64,000 nucleotides of DNA from Mytilus californianus (taxonomy: Eukaryota > Mollusca > Bivalvia > Mytilida > Mytilidae): assembly GCF_021869535.1 (NCBI RefSeq), contig NW_026262581.1:100306271-100370270 (forward strand), written 5' to 3'. The number at the start of each line of letters is the position of its first letter. Within the stretch, counting starts at the first letter, position 1. Positions 11,664-24,014 of the stretch are shown piece by piece. The notes under the pieces are model-generated. The model searched no databases and had not been told where the DNA came from. It was given only the letters and a program-made list of their open reading frames with translations. The position numbers and the translations under genes are program-made.

Positions 11664-11923
11664 CTTTAGAATCTTTAAAGTACTGCAAATCATCAAAATG
11701 ACTTTCATAACTGCTAGAAAAGTTGTCCGAGAAATTTGAATTCGATTCTATGTAATGAGCATTTAAATGACATATAGTTTACAAGTGTGAACAAATCTTA
11801 TGTACAGGTAATTAAACCAGGTGTAAAGATGTGAACAAATTGAATGTGAAACCAGTGTACATTACATTAAACTAATTGTAAACATGTTTACTGTACATGG
11901 CGTTTGGTGTGAACACGTCCTAA

Positions 11924-12305
11924 GACAAGTTCACGCTGTTGATGTTAGTTTGTTTGTGTGATATGCAATATACGGCTTATATACCAAAAGGGCGATAAAT
12001 AAGCAATATTTTATCTAATGGTTTTAAAGGCTGGAAAGACAAGTCAGTATAAAAATAAGGCCAAGTTATATGATTTCTTATAAAACAAACAAACATAAAC
12101 TAAAAGGCAAATATGTGAACAAATTCGTATATTCACGTTTGCCTTCTTTCTTTGAACAAACGCATCCTTCCAAAAGAGCCAATGAAAAAGATTAGTCTTT
12201 TAGAAGTAAAAAGACATTGCATTATTTCATCATAGAACATACGACGTCCACATTCCGATCGGATGCTGCAATGAGCTGAATTTGTAACCTGATCATTAAT
12301 ATATA

Positions 12306-12344
<39 letters not shown>

Positions 12345-12670
12345 CTACTATACAATATTAGCTCAATGTCAGAAGAAAATATCAATTGTTTTGGTTTGTT
12401 GGTTAGAATCTCTGGAAAAGCGAGGTTTACCAAGTTCCGCTTTGAAAATTTCTTACCGAAATCCCGGAAGAAAAGTGATGTGATACAAAATAACATTGTA
12501 TTGAATAACATTTTTTTACTCTGTTAAGGAAATACAGACAACAGGAAGTGTTCCAGCTGTGGTATAAAAATACAATATATGAAAATATAAAACTAATTGA
12601 TTCAAGCTTTAGAAAGGTGAAAAAGGAAATGTTCGTCGAGCAATTTGAGTCCAATGGCACGTTAAAAATG
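11924..12670. other. No gene seen; AT microsatellite
   Basis: Right flank of the transposon. It holds an (AT)n microsatellite at about 12310-12339 and nothing else recognised. Confidence 0.45.
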
Positions 12671-12673
12671 CCA

Positions 12674-12783
12674 GATTTTGATTGGCTAATACGAGGGAGA
12701 TAATTAAATCTATCCCATGGCTCAGCGAGAGATAATTTTTTTTAATGTCATCCTCTCGTGCCGACCAATCAAAAATCGATAAT
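12674..12783. repeat. Imperfect foldback / MITE-like hairpin
   Basis: The left arm GATTTTGATTGGCTAATACG and the complement of the right arm, GATTTTTGATTGGTCGGCAC, are related and enclose about 50 bases. The arms are diverged, and no clear target duplication was found. Confidence 0.4.
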
Positions 12784-13042
12784 TTAAAGGATAATGAATT
12801 GAATTTACATCAATAATTTGGAAGACAATTCTCAAGTTCAACGTTTTGGCATCAGAACTTTTTGTAGACTGTCAAAATAAAAAAAAATATATTGCTTCAC
12901 TTTAGTTGTTTTTCTAATAAATGTAACGTTGTAACGTACATGACGTCATAGTTAAGTACTTACAATTTAAAATTTAAAAGAGAATAATGATAGAATATTC
13001 AGTATGATAAATTAAATAACAAATAGCTTAGAAGTTGATTGA

Positions 13043-13092
13043 GCAGATTGGTACCCCTCGAAAATCAATGTTTTCTCGGGGTAACAATCTGC
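13043..13092. repeat. Hairpin, 50 bp
   Basis: GCAGATTGGTACCCC pairs with GGGGTAACAATCTGC around a centre at about 13068, with two or three mismatches over 22-bp arms. It looks like the core of a small foldback element. Confidence 0.55.
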
Positions 13093-14176
13093 TTTATTAT
13101 GTGAATAAAAAAATTCCCTTTTCTCATTGGCTAAAAGCATATGAAGTCTTCTGTGATAAAACGTTATATTCACGTTATAAAATCACGAGAGGTTAATATA
13201 AGATTTAGAACAGCTAACGTGTACCTAAATTTAGATATTCCAATGCAACGTCAATGACGTCGATTCATGACGTCATGCAAATTCTCGATTTTTCTTTTCT
13301 TTTTGTTTTCGGTATATTTTTTTTTGCTCTTCTTATTTTCGGTGCACATTTTTTTTAGTAAACTTTTTATATTCAACTTATGAAAGTTAGCAACTGCCAA
13401 AGCAGATGAGCTATTTAGTATAAAAATAAGGAGCAGTTTAAAAAGTATCTTGAGCAAATACTAGAAAATTGGAGAAGGATAAAAAGTCATATAAAACAAT
13501 TGTTGGCCTCGGTGAATATCATATCTCTGGGGTTGATAAATCATTGTATCAACTGAAATCAAAAGTCAATAATTGTATACTATCACCCTCTCAGCTATAT
13601 GTTATTGTTAGACTTTGTTATACTGGTTATATAGTGTCCAGTTATGACCATAGAGATTTAAAAATCCAAAAGAATCTATGCAAGGTTGTTAATAATGATT
13701 TAAACATAAAATATTAAAATTATAAACTCAAAGAAAAAAGATATGACTGCGAGGTACACTTCTTCTCCATGTGTGTATTAGCCTCCTGTAAGTAGGAGCA
13801 ACTCCATATGGAGTATATACCCTTAGTAAAATAAAAGATTTTTTTTGTTTTTTTACATGGCATATATATAGGGACTTGTTTTATTTTTACGCATTTTGGG
13901 ACAGCAGCTTGTCATGAATGTTACGAGATTTAACTCTTTTTGGTATTCAACATATTCTCACCTTTATTGCTCTGTTAACGATTTTCGTTATGCCTTCGGC
14001 CTTTTTGAAGTTAATTATAATTAGATATCAAACTGATGTTGATAAAGGACAGATACTATCGCGGTCCATAATTTTCGATACAGTGTACAAAGTTATATTT
14101 TTAGTTAATTATTTCGAATGCAAGTTACATTTTGAAATGTCTGTTCTTTCAGTCCCTAGTAATTAATATCGTTTAT
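13093..14176. other. No gene seen
   Basis: AT-rich. ORFs at 13469 (82 codons) and 13918 (82 codons) have no recognisable domain and no splice context that I can defend. Confidence 0.4.
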
Positions 14177-14202
14177 CTGAGACTACGTTATAGTAGTCTC
14201 AG
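14177..14202. repeat. Short hairpin
   Basis: CTGAGACTAC, a six-base loop, then GTAGTCTCAG. The ten-base stem is perfect. It lies 51 bases from a second, longer perfect hairpin. Confidence 0.7.
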
Positions 14203-14253
14203 CGTTTATAGATAGTAGAAACTCTACTTATTGTACTTTACATTTACCGGAGA

Positions 14254-14294
14254 CAGAGACATATAATACAATACAATTGTATTATATGTCTCTG
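14254..14294. repeat. Perfect 19-bp hairpin with 3-base loop
   Basis: CAGAGACATATAATACAAT and its exact complement are separated by ACA. With the hairpin at 14177-14202 it suggests a foldback element of about 120 bases. Confidence 0.8.
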
Positions 14295-16210
14295 CATTTA
14301 CAAATATTTGAATGGAAAATTACAAACATTATACCCACATTTTAACCTTTCTTGACAAATATTTTTTTTTCTCTAAATAAATTGCTAATAATATTTAAAC
14401 AATTTTATCATTATAAATATTTTTTTCAATTTTGTTTAGGAATTAATTGTAAATTATGTCGGTTAAACATTAAAGAAAACCTCCGTATATCCAAAGGCAT
14501 TATATAAGATTAATTTGGTTATTTTTTGCTTAACGTTCCATATTTAAGACAAATTTTATTAGTCAAACAACATAATTTTTATCTTTTAAAAACTAGTGGA
14601 AGCTTAAAGATATAAAAAAAATACAAATTAAAAAGGTGTATATTTTTGAAAAAACTATCGAATAAGAGTCATATAAGATAATGTATTACGAAACAATTTC
14701 AGCATCCACAGGGGAATTTTCTATATACAAAAACGATGTAAAATATCAATTTCCATGCATATATCATTATATTTAAAACACAAACTTACCGAAACTTTTC
14801 TTGTTCGATTTGTTACAAAATTTAGCATGCATAAAAGAATGTTCGATGTTCACTTGTCCTTTTCCAAGAAGTTTTCCAGATTTAGAAATAAGTTCCATTT
14901 CAAAGCAATTATCTACGTAATAATTTGTCTGATTATTTTCCATATTTATTTAAATATATAATGTTATTATGTTATTTCCATATTTTAAAATCACAAAACT
15001 ATTACAAGAGCTTGGTAACAAGCATGATAATTATCAACAGTACTCATTCATCATGGTCCGAGAACTATAATGATTTGTAAAACGTCATTTTTCTGAATTA
15101 TTGCCTTGTTAACAAACCAGACACGTGGTCATTAGTTTTATTACTGACCGTTTTAACACTGCTTCTCAATGACCATCGGGCAGGTTCTCATTAATTTAAC
15201 CCCCGTCAGAACTACAAATTCTAAACATAAATACATTATTTTATGGGACCATAGTTGTTTTAAAAGATCTAATCAATATCTTTGATATATTTTAGTGAAA
15301 ACTTTAAGGTAAGGTTCAAAGGTGACGTAAAAATTCAATAATAAGTTAGGAAGTTGTATCTTTTGTTTTTAATGGGAAGGTTTGTTTTGTCTCGTACAAT
15401 GTGACTAGTACAATGTAGGCGAATTTCAACACCTTCGTCTATTAACAGCTTTAATTTGTGTGAAATATTTTAATACAGTGGTTATCCGTATTCGTCACAG
15501 TGAAGAAATTGTCTGACGTTTGCAATTATGTAACCAATCTGGGCTGGTTGTTTGGTCAATTTTCACACTGTTGTCGAAGTCGTTATTGAGACGAAAATTT
15601 TGTATACTTATATCTACCTTATTTTAAATGTGTGCACAAAGATGCCCTACTATAACTGCATTTAAAACAAGTGTCGAAACTCATAAAAACTGAAGAAATC
15701 AGAATTGATACACGAAAAACTATTATATATTTTGATATTTTTTGAAAACTGAATTAAAGAACGTTAAAATAAATACTGTCATTAAAAATGTTCTTTCTTT
15801 TACGAACAAAAAATTGTTAAGAACCACAAAAGACAAATTTGCTTTAAAATATTACTAATTGCCATTCAGTTGAAGAAACAGCATTATTGTAAGTTCCAAT
15901 GTTTATTCTTTTTATAGCAAAGTCGAGATATAAGAAAAACCTTACAGTATATCAATAATATAAGTTCACATATGATAGTGCTTAAAAATCAATATATAGG
16001 TTCTAGTTGGAAACAAAAGATAGAAAAAATAGCGTAGCGCTTGAAAAGTCCCATAATCACAATACCCACAACGACAAAATGCTGCATTTTAACCTTTTTT
16101 TACCAATTTGCCGTTTTTTGTTTGTTTAGAAAATCAAGTGCAATTCTCTTATAAATATCTGGGAATAACATTGATATCCAGTGATTAAAAGGTTTTACTG
16201 ACGGTCGAGA
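14295..16210. other. No gene seen
   Basis: About 1.9 kb of AT-rich unique-looking sequence. It has no ORF above 70 codons and no recognised repeat. Confidence 0.45.
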
Positions 16211-16214
16211 GAAG

Positions 16215-16455
16215 ACCAAAAAGACCACGATAGTTTTAATCCATAGTCACCCTTGAGGGCGCCTCAATTGACACAAGAGCTTGATCCAGGAATTTTGTAA
16301 AGGAGCGTGATTCCATAAAACTGAATGTTTCCACCGAGCGTAACGAGGTGAAATTTTTTTTGACGATTTTATACTAAAAAAATGGTAAATACGCCCTCTA
16401 TGCCTCCCTGAATCCGCCACTAGAAGGCATATTTCCCAGTGAGCCAACACTTGAG
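16215..16455. repeat. Probable dispersed repeat with CGAGCGTAACGAGG motif
   Basis: Contains CCACCGAGCGTAACGAGGTG followed by a T run. A related GCCGAGCGGAGCGAGGCAAA plus T run occurs at 39558. The pattern looks like a common invertebrate interspersed repeat, but I cannot name it. Confidence 0.4.
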
Positions 16456-19325
16456 ACAGTCGAACCACAACCTCGATGACTTCAACCGCATCAAACTTAA
16501 TTCTTGTGATTGAACAGGATGAGATTTCGGATTAATATACTGAATGTCCTTTATCCAGATGGCATTTACAGAATATTACGAACATGGGAAGGTATGCATT
16601 CCTGCTCATACCTGCCTGCGCTTGCTTCTAAATTAATCATAGATTGAGAGCTGCCATCTGGTACCATGGCACTTTAATTCAGAGAAAGACAGATTATATC
16701 TCATGACAAAATTACATCATTAAAACAAAGGGGCCCCAACTCTCATGGCTTTACTGCAAAAACATGCACGACCACACAACATATGTATCTATGTATATAA
16801 CAAGAAAGGAAACCTGGATTTTTTTCATGATTATAATATCCCGCCTCCTCCCCAAAGAAAATTTCTCAAATTTTATTTAATGTGGTATCCCTGTTTTGTC
16901 AATAATCTATCAAGGAAGAAAAAGGAAATTTCGGTATAAAAATTTACAATAGCAAGTTCACATTCAAAATACTTAAATCGCTGCAGTTTAAGACTAAAAC
17001 ATGTATTCAAACAAATTTTACAAGTACTGACTGAAACTTTGGAAACTGACCAGTTCTCACAGCTACCATCCATTGGTTTTACTCAGCAGTATCAACTACT
17101 AGTACGCATCTGTAATACAATAAAACATTAAAAATCCGAACGTCAGAAACTTTTACTCGCTTTCCCAAATGGAAAATACTAGAAAATTGCCATACATGTA
17201 GCTGTTTACAATAAATTGATAGATAATAATCATTAGAGACCTTTAACTCTTAACAATTGTAAATATTACTTCAATGAAACATTTCATAAGTTACATTTCA
17301 GTAAAAGAAAACACGCGACTATTTCTCCCTCTTTATCATTGCCATATCTCATACTTCACACTCACGCAAATGGAAGTTAATTTAGAAGCATATATATACG
17401 AAAAGCTCCAGAAATGACAATATCAACATAGGTTTTATTTATGACTATTATCACAACGCTACTGACAATCCCCTTTCGAACCAGTCCAATTTTTTAGTGT
17501 GTTACCAATACACACATACCAGATAAGTTGGAAAAATATTTGGACAAAGCTGAATTCATATTAATAATTAAACATGTTTAATATAAGAGTCTGCGTGTTT
17601 CTTTGTAGCTGTATAGTCAAATTCCTTACGTTCGAAATAAACATCAAATGTCATGTTATACCTTGGAAGTATCATATTGTCAATGTAATACTCCCATGCT
17701 TATACTGTGGTCACGATGTTCCGTAAGCCTATGAAAACAATAAAAAGTGCGCTTTTTAAAAATGTTTTATGTTTTGGTAATAGGATAACGATCATACTAA
17801 ATTATACATATGCTTAGTAATTCAAAGACAAAGATGAATCATCACATTATAAAGAAACCCAATGCTGATTGAAGGTGTGTATTAAACAGATTGAATCAAA
17901 AGTATGTATGTTATTTGTGTGTTGCTTGAATAAATTATTCCAGCAAAGCGGAATGTTGTTTTTCATATTAAATGTAACGAGTTTATTACATACACTGCTC
18001 TCCTTTTATAGATCTAATACAAATTATAGTATTTCTTCCGTCCTGAAAGTATAATTCTCATTAAACAAATGTACTAGACCAATATCTAATTCGACCAAAA
18101 AGCTACTAGTGCCACTGATGTCTGAACAGTAAAAAAAAAATTCCTCCCAATTTTCAGGGTACTCATCGATATTTTACTTATTTTATCTGTTCCTGTAATA
18201 TTGGCCACTACATAGTATTCTATGAACACTAATTTAAAGCAGTTTTGGTTTTAGAAGAATTTGTTTGTAGACAGTAATTATGTATAAATTTACTCTGGGC
18301 ATCGCACAACATCGTGTTTTCTGTATACAGTTTATAATGCTACAATATGAAATCTCATTACTCCAAAGTACAGCCACCGATACTAGAGTGTGGAAAGGTA
18401 TAAGTACATGTCAGCAGGCTAAGTACCTTCAGCATGCTTTCGATAACTGCAATCAATCTTTGATACTGTTTTGTTTATTATTATTGTGCTTACATATATG
18501 AATTTGTTATCTTTTCTACCAGTAATATAAAGAGTGAAGTACTTTTTCTGTACTAATTTTTATTGTACGTTCTCATAATATGTTTCATCATTCCACTGAT
18601 CGAGATGAAACATGTTGAGAGATATTATAAAATAATAGTCTAACCTTGTCATATATTTAGGTGTATGTCCCAAGTCAGGAACCATGCAGTTGTTGTTATT
18701 AGTTATATCCTAAGGTTTTTGTCATTTAGAAAATTATGTGACTGATCATGATGAAGATGTTTTTAATTTGTTCACAACTTTTCTCTACTTGGGGCGACTT
18801 GGAGATTGACATATTGTATCGAAACTTGTATAATGTTAAAAACCTTGATAAACTCAAGATGTGTTATTGTGTCGTTAATTTGCTGTTTTCTTATTTGATC
18901 TATAAATACTGACTCTGATATAACAAAAAAAAGGAACAGATAAAGGGACCCTCATTAAAAACTAGTTCATTTGAGAATACTACCAAGTATGGATATCACA
19001 ATTACTACAATGCATTCATTTCTATTGCATCAACTGTACTACTTATATTGTAAATAACTGCAAGGATATAAGAAATATTGTCATCAAAGTACGTCTGTGT
19101 TGGATAATACATCAATACATTTCTAACTGTCATGCTTTTTTGGAATGTCACAGCTATGCTGTTCAACCGTATCACTTTCGGGTTATTTCTGGTCCTATTC
19201 GATATTATATTGAACTTAACCTAATTGAAGTTGTCATTGCTGTATTGACCAGAATGCCACGTTGATCGTGTTTATTTGATATTCGTTGGATGTGCTTCGA
19301 TTTGGACTGGTGTAAACTTACAATA
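16456..19325. other. No gene seen; possible R1 scrap near 18665
   Basis: About 2.9 kb without a supportable gene. GTATGTCCCAAGTCAGGAAC at 18663 resembles the distal part of R1, but the rest of that copy is not recognisable. Confidence 0.4.
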
Positions 19326-19685
19326 TAAAAATAAAAAGATGTGGTATGATTGCCAATGAGACAACGTTCCATCAGAGTATGACGTAGAAGTTAGCAACTA
19401 TCGATCATCGTACTTACCATGAGCTAAATCCCTACCGCATAGCAAGCTATATTTACCCCGACATGACATATGTAAAACAATTCAATCGAGAAAACAAACG
19501 GCCTGATTTATGTAATAAAGTATAAACGAAAAACAAATATGATATACAGCAACAAACAACAACCACTGAATTACAGGCTCCTGACTTGGGACAGGCACAC
19601 ACATAATGCGACGGGGTTAAACATGTTTGCGGGAGCCAAAACCTCCCCTTACCTGGGACGATGGTGTAACAGTACAATACATACA
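19326..19685 (+). repeat. R1 copy, nearly full length
   Basis: Begins AAAGATGTGGTATGATTGCC and continues through GTAAAACAATTCAATCGAGA, CAACAAACAACAACCACTGA and CTCCTGACTTGGGACAGGC to GGGGTTAAACATGTTTGCGG and a GGTGTAACAGTACAATAC end. It is the best template in the window for the order of R1 segments, about 350 bp. There is no ORF. Confidence 0.8.
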
Positions 19686-19989
19686 GAATGATTCATGTTA
19701 GAAATTTGGTGCCATTAAATCTGGTCTTTTATCGCAAAAAGTGCTTGTTTGTATCAGATCAGGAATATAACAGTCAAGTATTTTACAAAATGCATGCTAT
19801 ATGCTTCTGGACTGCGTCGAATACACATATTCTTGAGTTGATTAACTAATTCCCATCAAATTTGTAATCGCCGAAACTGATAATTATAATTTTTAGATAA
19901 AGGTTTAAAAACATTCTAAAGTATTATCTTTATATTTTGACACGAGTCTATTATTGAAGACCGAATGTTGACATCAATATGATTTTGTG

Positions 19990-20055
19990 CGTGTCACATG
20001 GTTGCTGTGTCATTGGCGCAGACCCCACATCTCCGTTTATTCGCATATAGTTACC
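19990..20055 (-). repeat. R1-end variant fragment
   Basis: GTGTCACATGGTTGCTGTGT followed by CATTGGCGCAGACCCCACATC. This is a variant of the R1 terminus and the closest relative in the window to the unit of the 34-bp minisatellite at the right end. Confidence 0.5.
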
Positions 20056-20846
20056 AAGTTAAACCGTTGAGATTTCTTGGTAATTATAGTACTGAAAAAA
20101 ATCAGTTCCTGGTATTTCCAGTGGTAATAATACATCTTGAAAATCAACTTTAATCTCAATTCTTTATATATTCGAATAGTTCTTTTCTTATTAGGATTGT
20201 ATTTTAAAATTGTAATAAAAGAAATAGTAGGAAATATAAAATTAGCTTTTTATATTATGTTAAAAGAAATGTGTAAAGATATTCTGTATTTTTCCTAGAG
20301 CAGATAACGATGCTTGGCAAGATTTCAGGCCATGAATGAGGGACTACATGTGGATTTATTTGTGTATCGTGTCATGATCCTTAGTAATGGTTGGATATTG
20401 GATACACGTGATTCTCTGATGTGATCTGTTATCTATTTCCCGTAGCAAGAGATATTTTAGTATCATTATGAATAGAGTGTGAATAAATGCTACGAAAACT
20501 GCGTTAGTTTGGTTGGCCGATTCTGCAATGTGAAACATTTTTTCCATTTGATATTAGTTAGGTCAATGATCACATTCAAAGGTCACAACGGACCCTTGGC
20601 AAAGGGGATTTCTGAATTCTTCAATAGTATACACTCGTATGTTTCTCCTAAAATGTTCTTTATGTCAGATTTATTCCTTTCTGAAGCGTACAAAAAGGAT
20701 TGAAAACGTTTGATTTAACAGGACTCTGGGTTCTTGACACAATATTCTTAATACCGTATTAAGCGGACTTTTAGAAAACTCTTTTCAAACGGGATAGCAC
20801 ATCCTAATTTTTACGGTGATGTTGTTTACCGAGCTCGGAAAACTAT
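20056..20846. other. No gene seen
   Basis: Overlapping short ORFs on both strands near 20356-20703 are shadows of each other, and neither has recognisable content. Confidence 0.4.
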
Positions 20847-21247
20847 AATCAAAGTACTGAAGTACTGAACATCGGATGACCGCGAGTTCTTGTGGATGGT
20901 GACAAGCACTTGTCTCAGAAAAAAAAATCACATCTCTATACCTGAAAGTGAGGTTAATGCACAGATATATATTTTTTTCTTAGACAAGTTCGTGCGTGGA
21001 TGATAAATAAATGACAGGGAATTCGACCTCACCGTAACAACTATTATATTGTAGTGATAAAAATCAGTATACTCTGGTTTGTTATTATATATTATATTAA
21101 TATTTGTATATAACAGTTACATGTATATATAATTTTCATCCATTTGTATATCATTCTATTCTAATAATAGTGCAGTGCATGGTGGACACTCTCCTGTTTA
21201 ATTCGAACTTGCGGTCATCCGATGTTCAGTACTTCAGTACTTTGATT
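20847..21247. repeat. 401-bp segment bounded by 43-bp inverted repeats
   Basis: The left arm 20847-20889 and right arm 21205-21247 are complementary with one mismatch (GACCGCGAG against CTTGCGGTC). The key core is GTACTGAACATCGGATGACC. The interior is AT-rich without an ORF, so this may be a non-autonomous DNA element. The right arm abuts an R1 fragment, and no convincing target duplication was seen. Confidence 0.65.
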
Positions 21248-21353
21248 CTCATTGCTGAAGGTCGTACGGTTGCCTATAATTGCTTACATCCACTTCATTT
21301 GAACTTTGGCGGATAGTTGTCTCATAAGCAATCATACCACATCTCCTTATTTT
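21248..21353 (-). repeat. R1 terminal fragment
   Basis: GCTGAAGGTCGTACGGTTGC followed by GTTGTCTCATAAGCAATCAT and a TTATTTTTATATTATAC end. It directly abuts the 43-bp inverted repeat on its left. Confidence 0.7.
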
Positions 21354-22060
21354 TATATTATACATTAAGTTCAGTTTTCGAAATAGAAAATATTTCACAA
21401 TTTTTTTGTTTTACCATTAGAGAAATACACCAAAAGCTTGTCTATTCTTTATAATATATTGAAATTAATTAACTCGGGTTGATAACAAACGATATAAAAT
21501 TTTCACTCCATATGAAACCTATAATTCTATGGATAAATATAAACAGAGGCTAACAAAAATTTGCCATCAACACAAAACAAAAACATGAGTTTTCTGATCT
21601 TGATTTGTTTCCCTTTTACCGTTATATTTTTTGCTGTGGTTGACACGACGATTAAATATCATTTTCAGTTGAATATTGCGACAAAGGATTTTGTGGTATA
21701 AAATTAGCATACTTTTTCATCAACACGAACTATCATTTTTAACAAATATAACTAGGGATGATAACGCCTGATTTTTACCTCATATTTTATTTTTTTTAGT
21801 ATGAATGTGACGTCATAGAAGCAAAATTAATAAATGAAACTTATAGGTTTTGAAATGTCGGCCTCGTCAGATAAATTATGTGACAATACAAAATCCTAGC
21901 CAATTGAACTTTTAGCTGTTTTCGATGATTATTTCTGAATTTCCTTTCACTATGGAATGTATATTTAGCACCCGAAAAAAAAAGACAGACAAGGACAAAT
22001 GATGTAGATAAATGGATCTGTTTCTGTAAAAAAAAATGTTATTTTGCATGCAAATAAACT
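21354..22060. other. No gene seen
   Basis: AT-rich spacer with nothing recognised. Confidence 0.4.
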
Positions 22061-22165
22061 CATCATGGATACCAGGATTAAAAGTTTGTACGCCAGACGC
22101 GCAATTCGTCTACAAAAGACTCATTAGTGACGCTCGAGTAAAAAATAAAATAGCCAAATAAAGTA
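22061..22165 (-). repeat. R3 repeat fragment, reverse orientation
   Basis: Carries ATACCAGGATTAAAAGTTTG, GTACGCCAGACGCGC and CAAAAGACTCATTAGTGACG. This is the reverse complement of the R3 segment repeated in tandem just downstream, so it forms an inverted pair with the array. Confidence 0.7.
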
Positions 22166-22235
22166 CAAATTAAAAACAAAAATTTAACAGTACATTTATA
22201 AAAATGTACGAAACGAATCAGAACCACTGCCGAAT

Positions 22236-23050
22236 CTTTGACCACTGTAATATGTCACTGCTGGTGGAGTTTTTATTCCCCGAGGTATCACCAGCCCTGT
22301 AGTCCGCACTTCTGTGTTGACATGAATTATCATTGATATGGTCATAATTATGAATTACCTGTTTACAAAACTTTACATTTTTGAAATACTAAGGCTTTTC
22401 TACCTCAGGAATAGATTACCTTAGCTGTATTTGGCAAAACTTTTAGGAATTTTTGGTCCTCAATGCTCTTCAACTTCGTACTTTTTTTGGCCTTTTTAAC
22501 TTTTTTGATTCGAGCGTCACTGATAAGTCTTTTGTAGACGAAACGCACGTCTGGCGCAAATACAAAATTTCAATCCTGGTATCTATGATGAGTTTATTTA
22601 CAACCACTAGGTCGATGCCACTGCTGGTGGAGTTTTTATTCCCCGAGGGTATCACCAGCCCAGTAGTCAGCACTTCTGTGTTGACATGAATTATCCTTGA
22701 TATGGTCATAACTATAAATTAACTGTTAACAAAACTTTACATTTTTGAAATACTAAGGCTTTTCTACCTCAGGAATAGATAACCTTAGCTGTATTTGGCA
22801 GAACTTTTAGGAATTTTTGGTCCTCAATGCTCTTCAACTTCGTACTTTATTTGGCCTTTTTAACTTTTTTGATTCGAGCGTCACTGATGAGTCTTTTGTA
22901 GACGAAACGCACGTCTGGCGCAAATACAAAATTTCAATCCTGGTGGCCTTCGGCTGTTGTCTGATCTATGGTCGGGTTGTTGTCTCTTTGACACATTCCC
23001 TATTTCCATTCTCAATTTTATCTATGATGAGTTTATGTACTCGGGGACTA
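22236..23050 (+). repeat. R3 tandem array, 364-bp period
   Basis: GGTCCTCAATGCTCTTCAAC occurs at 22456 and again at 22820, giving a 364-bp period. The linked CTGCTGGTGGAGTTTTTATT occurs at 22260 and 22621. The array has about two and a quarter units. ORFs in it (22453, 22817) merely recur with the unit. The second unit contains an 80-base insertion at about 22945-23025. Confidence 0.8.
22945..23025 (-). repeat. R4 fragment inserted in R3
   Basis: GGCCTTCGGCTGTTGTCTGA through GGTCGGGTTGTTGTCTCTTT to CTCAATTTTA interrupts the second R3 unit exactly where the first reads CCTGGTATCTATGATG. The same sequence in the other orientation opens the repeat at 31130. Confidence 0.75.
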
Positions 23051-23880
23051 ACAGTCGAGTAAAACAAACCATTTTTTTTGCGTTCCAGGTCAAAGAGGGA
23101 TAAACAAAATTCACAAGAAGCTGTATAACCAAACGGTGACTAGAAGAAAAGCGAATACCACTCAGGGACAATTTTGTCTTGGGTAGTAGCAATCACAGCT
23201 TTTGTAAAATTTAAAATTTTATCAACAGTAAATCTATAAATAAAAATATACGCAACACGAAAACCATAGTTATGGTAAAAAAATTAAATAATTTATTAAA
23301 ACGTAATGAGTTTGTTAGATTTTAAAGAAGTTTATGGTGAGCATTTGCCGCTAAAGGGATACCGAACTTTCGAAATCTTAAGTATACTTTCAATTTTAGA
23401 TCTAACACTGTAGATATAGTCACATACTGTTTTTTTAATGTTGATAATGTATTGAAGTATACAAATGTCAACTAAATAACTTAATTATTTATTTATCAAT
23501 AAAAATGTCGTCTTATGGTGACAAACTGACCTTAGATGGACATAATACATGTACATGAATTGACCTAATTTCAGTGCATTTGATACGTCATACGAACAGT
23601 AGCACAAATACAACAATAAACTTTAGTAATATGAATCTATGATTTCCGATTCCAGTGCGCTCGACAACTGTTTCTGAAATAAATTTCACCAAGCAAATTT
23701 CTAGTTTAGGATGGCGAATTCGTGAAACGTTTGTGATCATAAAAACCGATGAGCCTTAACCTTAATATTTTGAACAGTCGGCCAACATTGTCCGGGTTCG
23801 TTTTAGTATGAACATGCTGATAAGCACGCGGGTAAAAGATATTGCCTAAGAATATAGAATATAAACTCATCATAAATACC
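23051..23880. other. No gene seen
   Basis: Nothing recognised apart from chance ORFs. Confidence 0.4.
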
Positions 23881-24014
23881 TGGGCCCGTATGCATAAAGC
23901 TACTTAAGTTAAGATTTGTTCCGAACGGACGGATTTTTCGACATGCATGTCCAACGATAAATAAGTACTACGATTGGATTTCTTAACTTAAGTGGTTTTA
24001 TGCTTACGGGCCCA
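23881..24014. mobile_element. MITE, 134 bp, nested in R3
   Basis: Left end TGGGCCCGTATGCATAAAGC and right end GCTTACGGGCCCA form inverted termini, with ACTTAAGTTAAGA and TCTTAACTTAAGT as a second inverted block inside. It splits an R3 copy whose uninterrupted form reads ATACCAGGATT, leaving CC on the left and GG on the right. Because CCAGG is itself near-palindromic, the target duplication length cannot be fixed. Confidence 0.75.

Larger units (their letters stand above)
6497..11920. mobile_element. PIF/Harbinger DNA transposon, full length (5,424 bp)
   Basis: Flanked by TAA at 6494-6496 and 11921-11923, the 3-bp target duplication typical of PIF/Harbinger. The left end reads GGCCGTGTTCACATT. 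The right end on the opposite strand reads GGACGTGTTCACACC. That gives a terminal inverted repeat of roughly 14 bp with few mismatches. Inside are the two proteins this superfamily encodes: a Myb/SANT-like DNA-binding protein (8604 onward, plus) and a HARBI1-like DDE transposase (11663 to 10431, minus), converging on each other. Both genes are damaged, so this copy cannot supply its own proteins, though intact copies could mobilise it through the preserved ends. The long left arm (6497-8600) has no recognisable ORF. Confidence 0.9.

Noticed and set aside
22453-23062. Two similar ORFs of 78 and 81 codons
   Set aside because: They recur only because the 364-bp R3 unit is tandemly repeated. There are no domains, and the second is altered by an inserted repeat.
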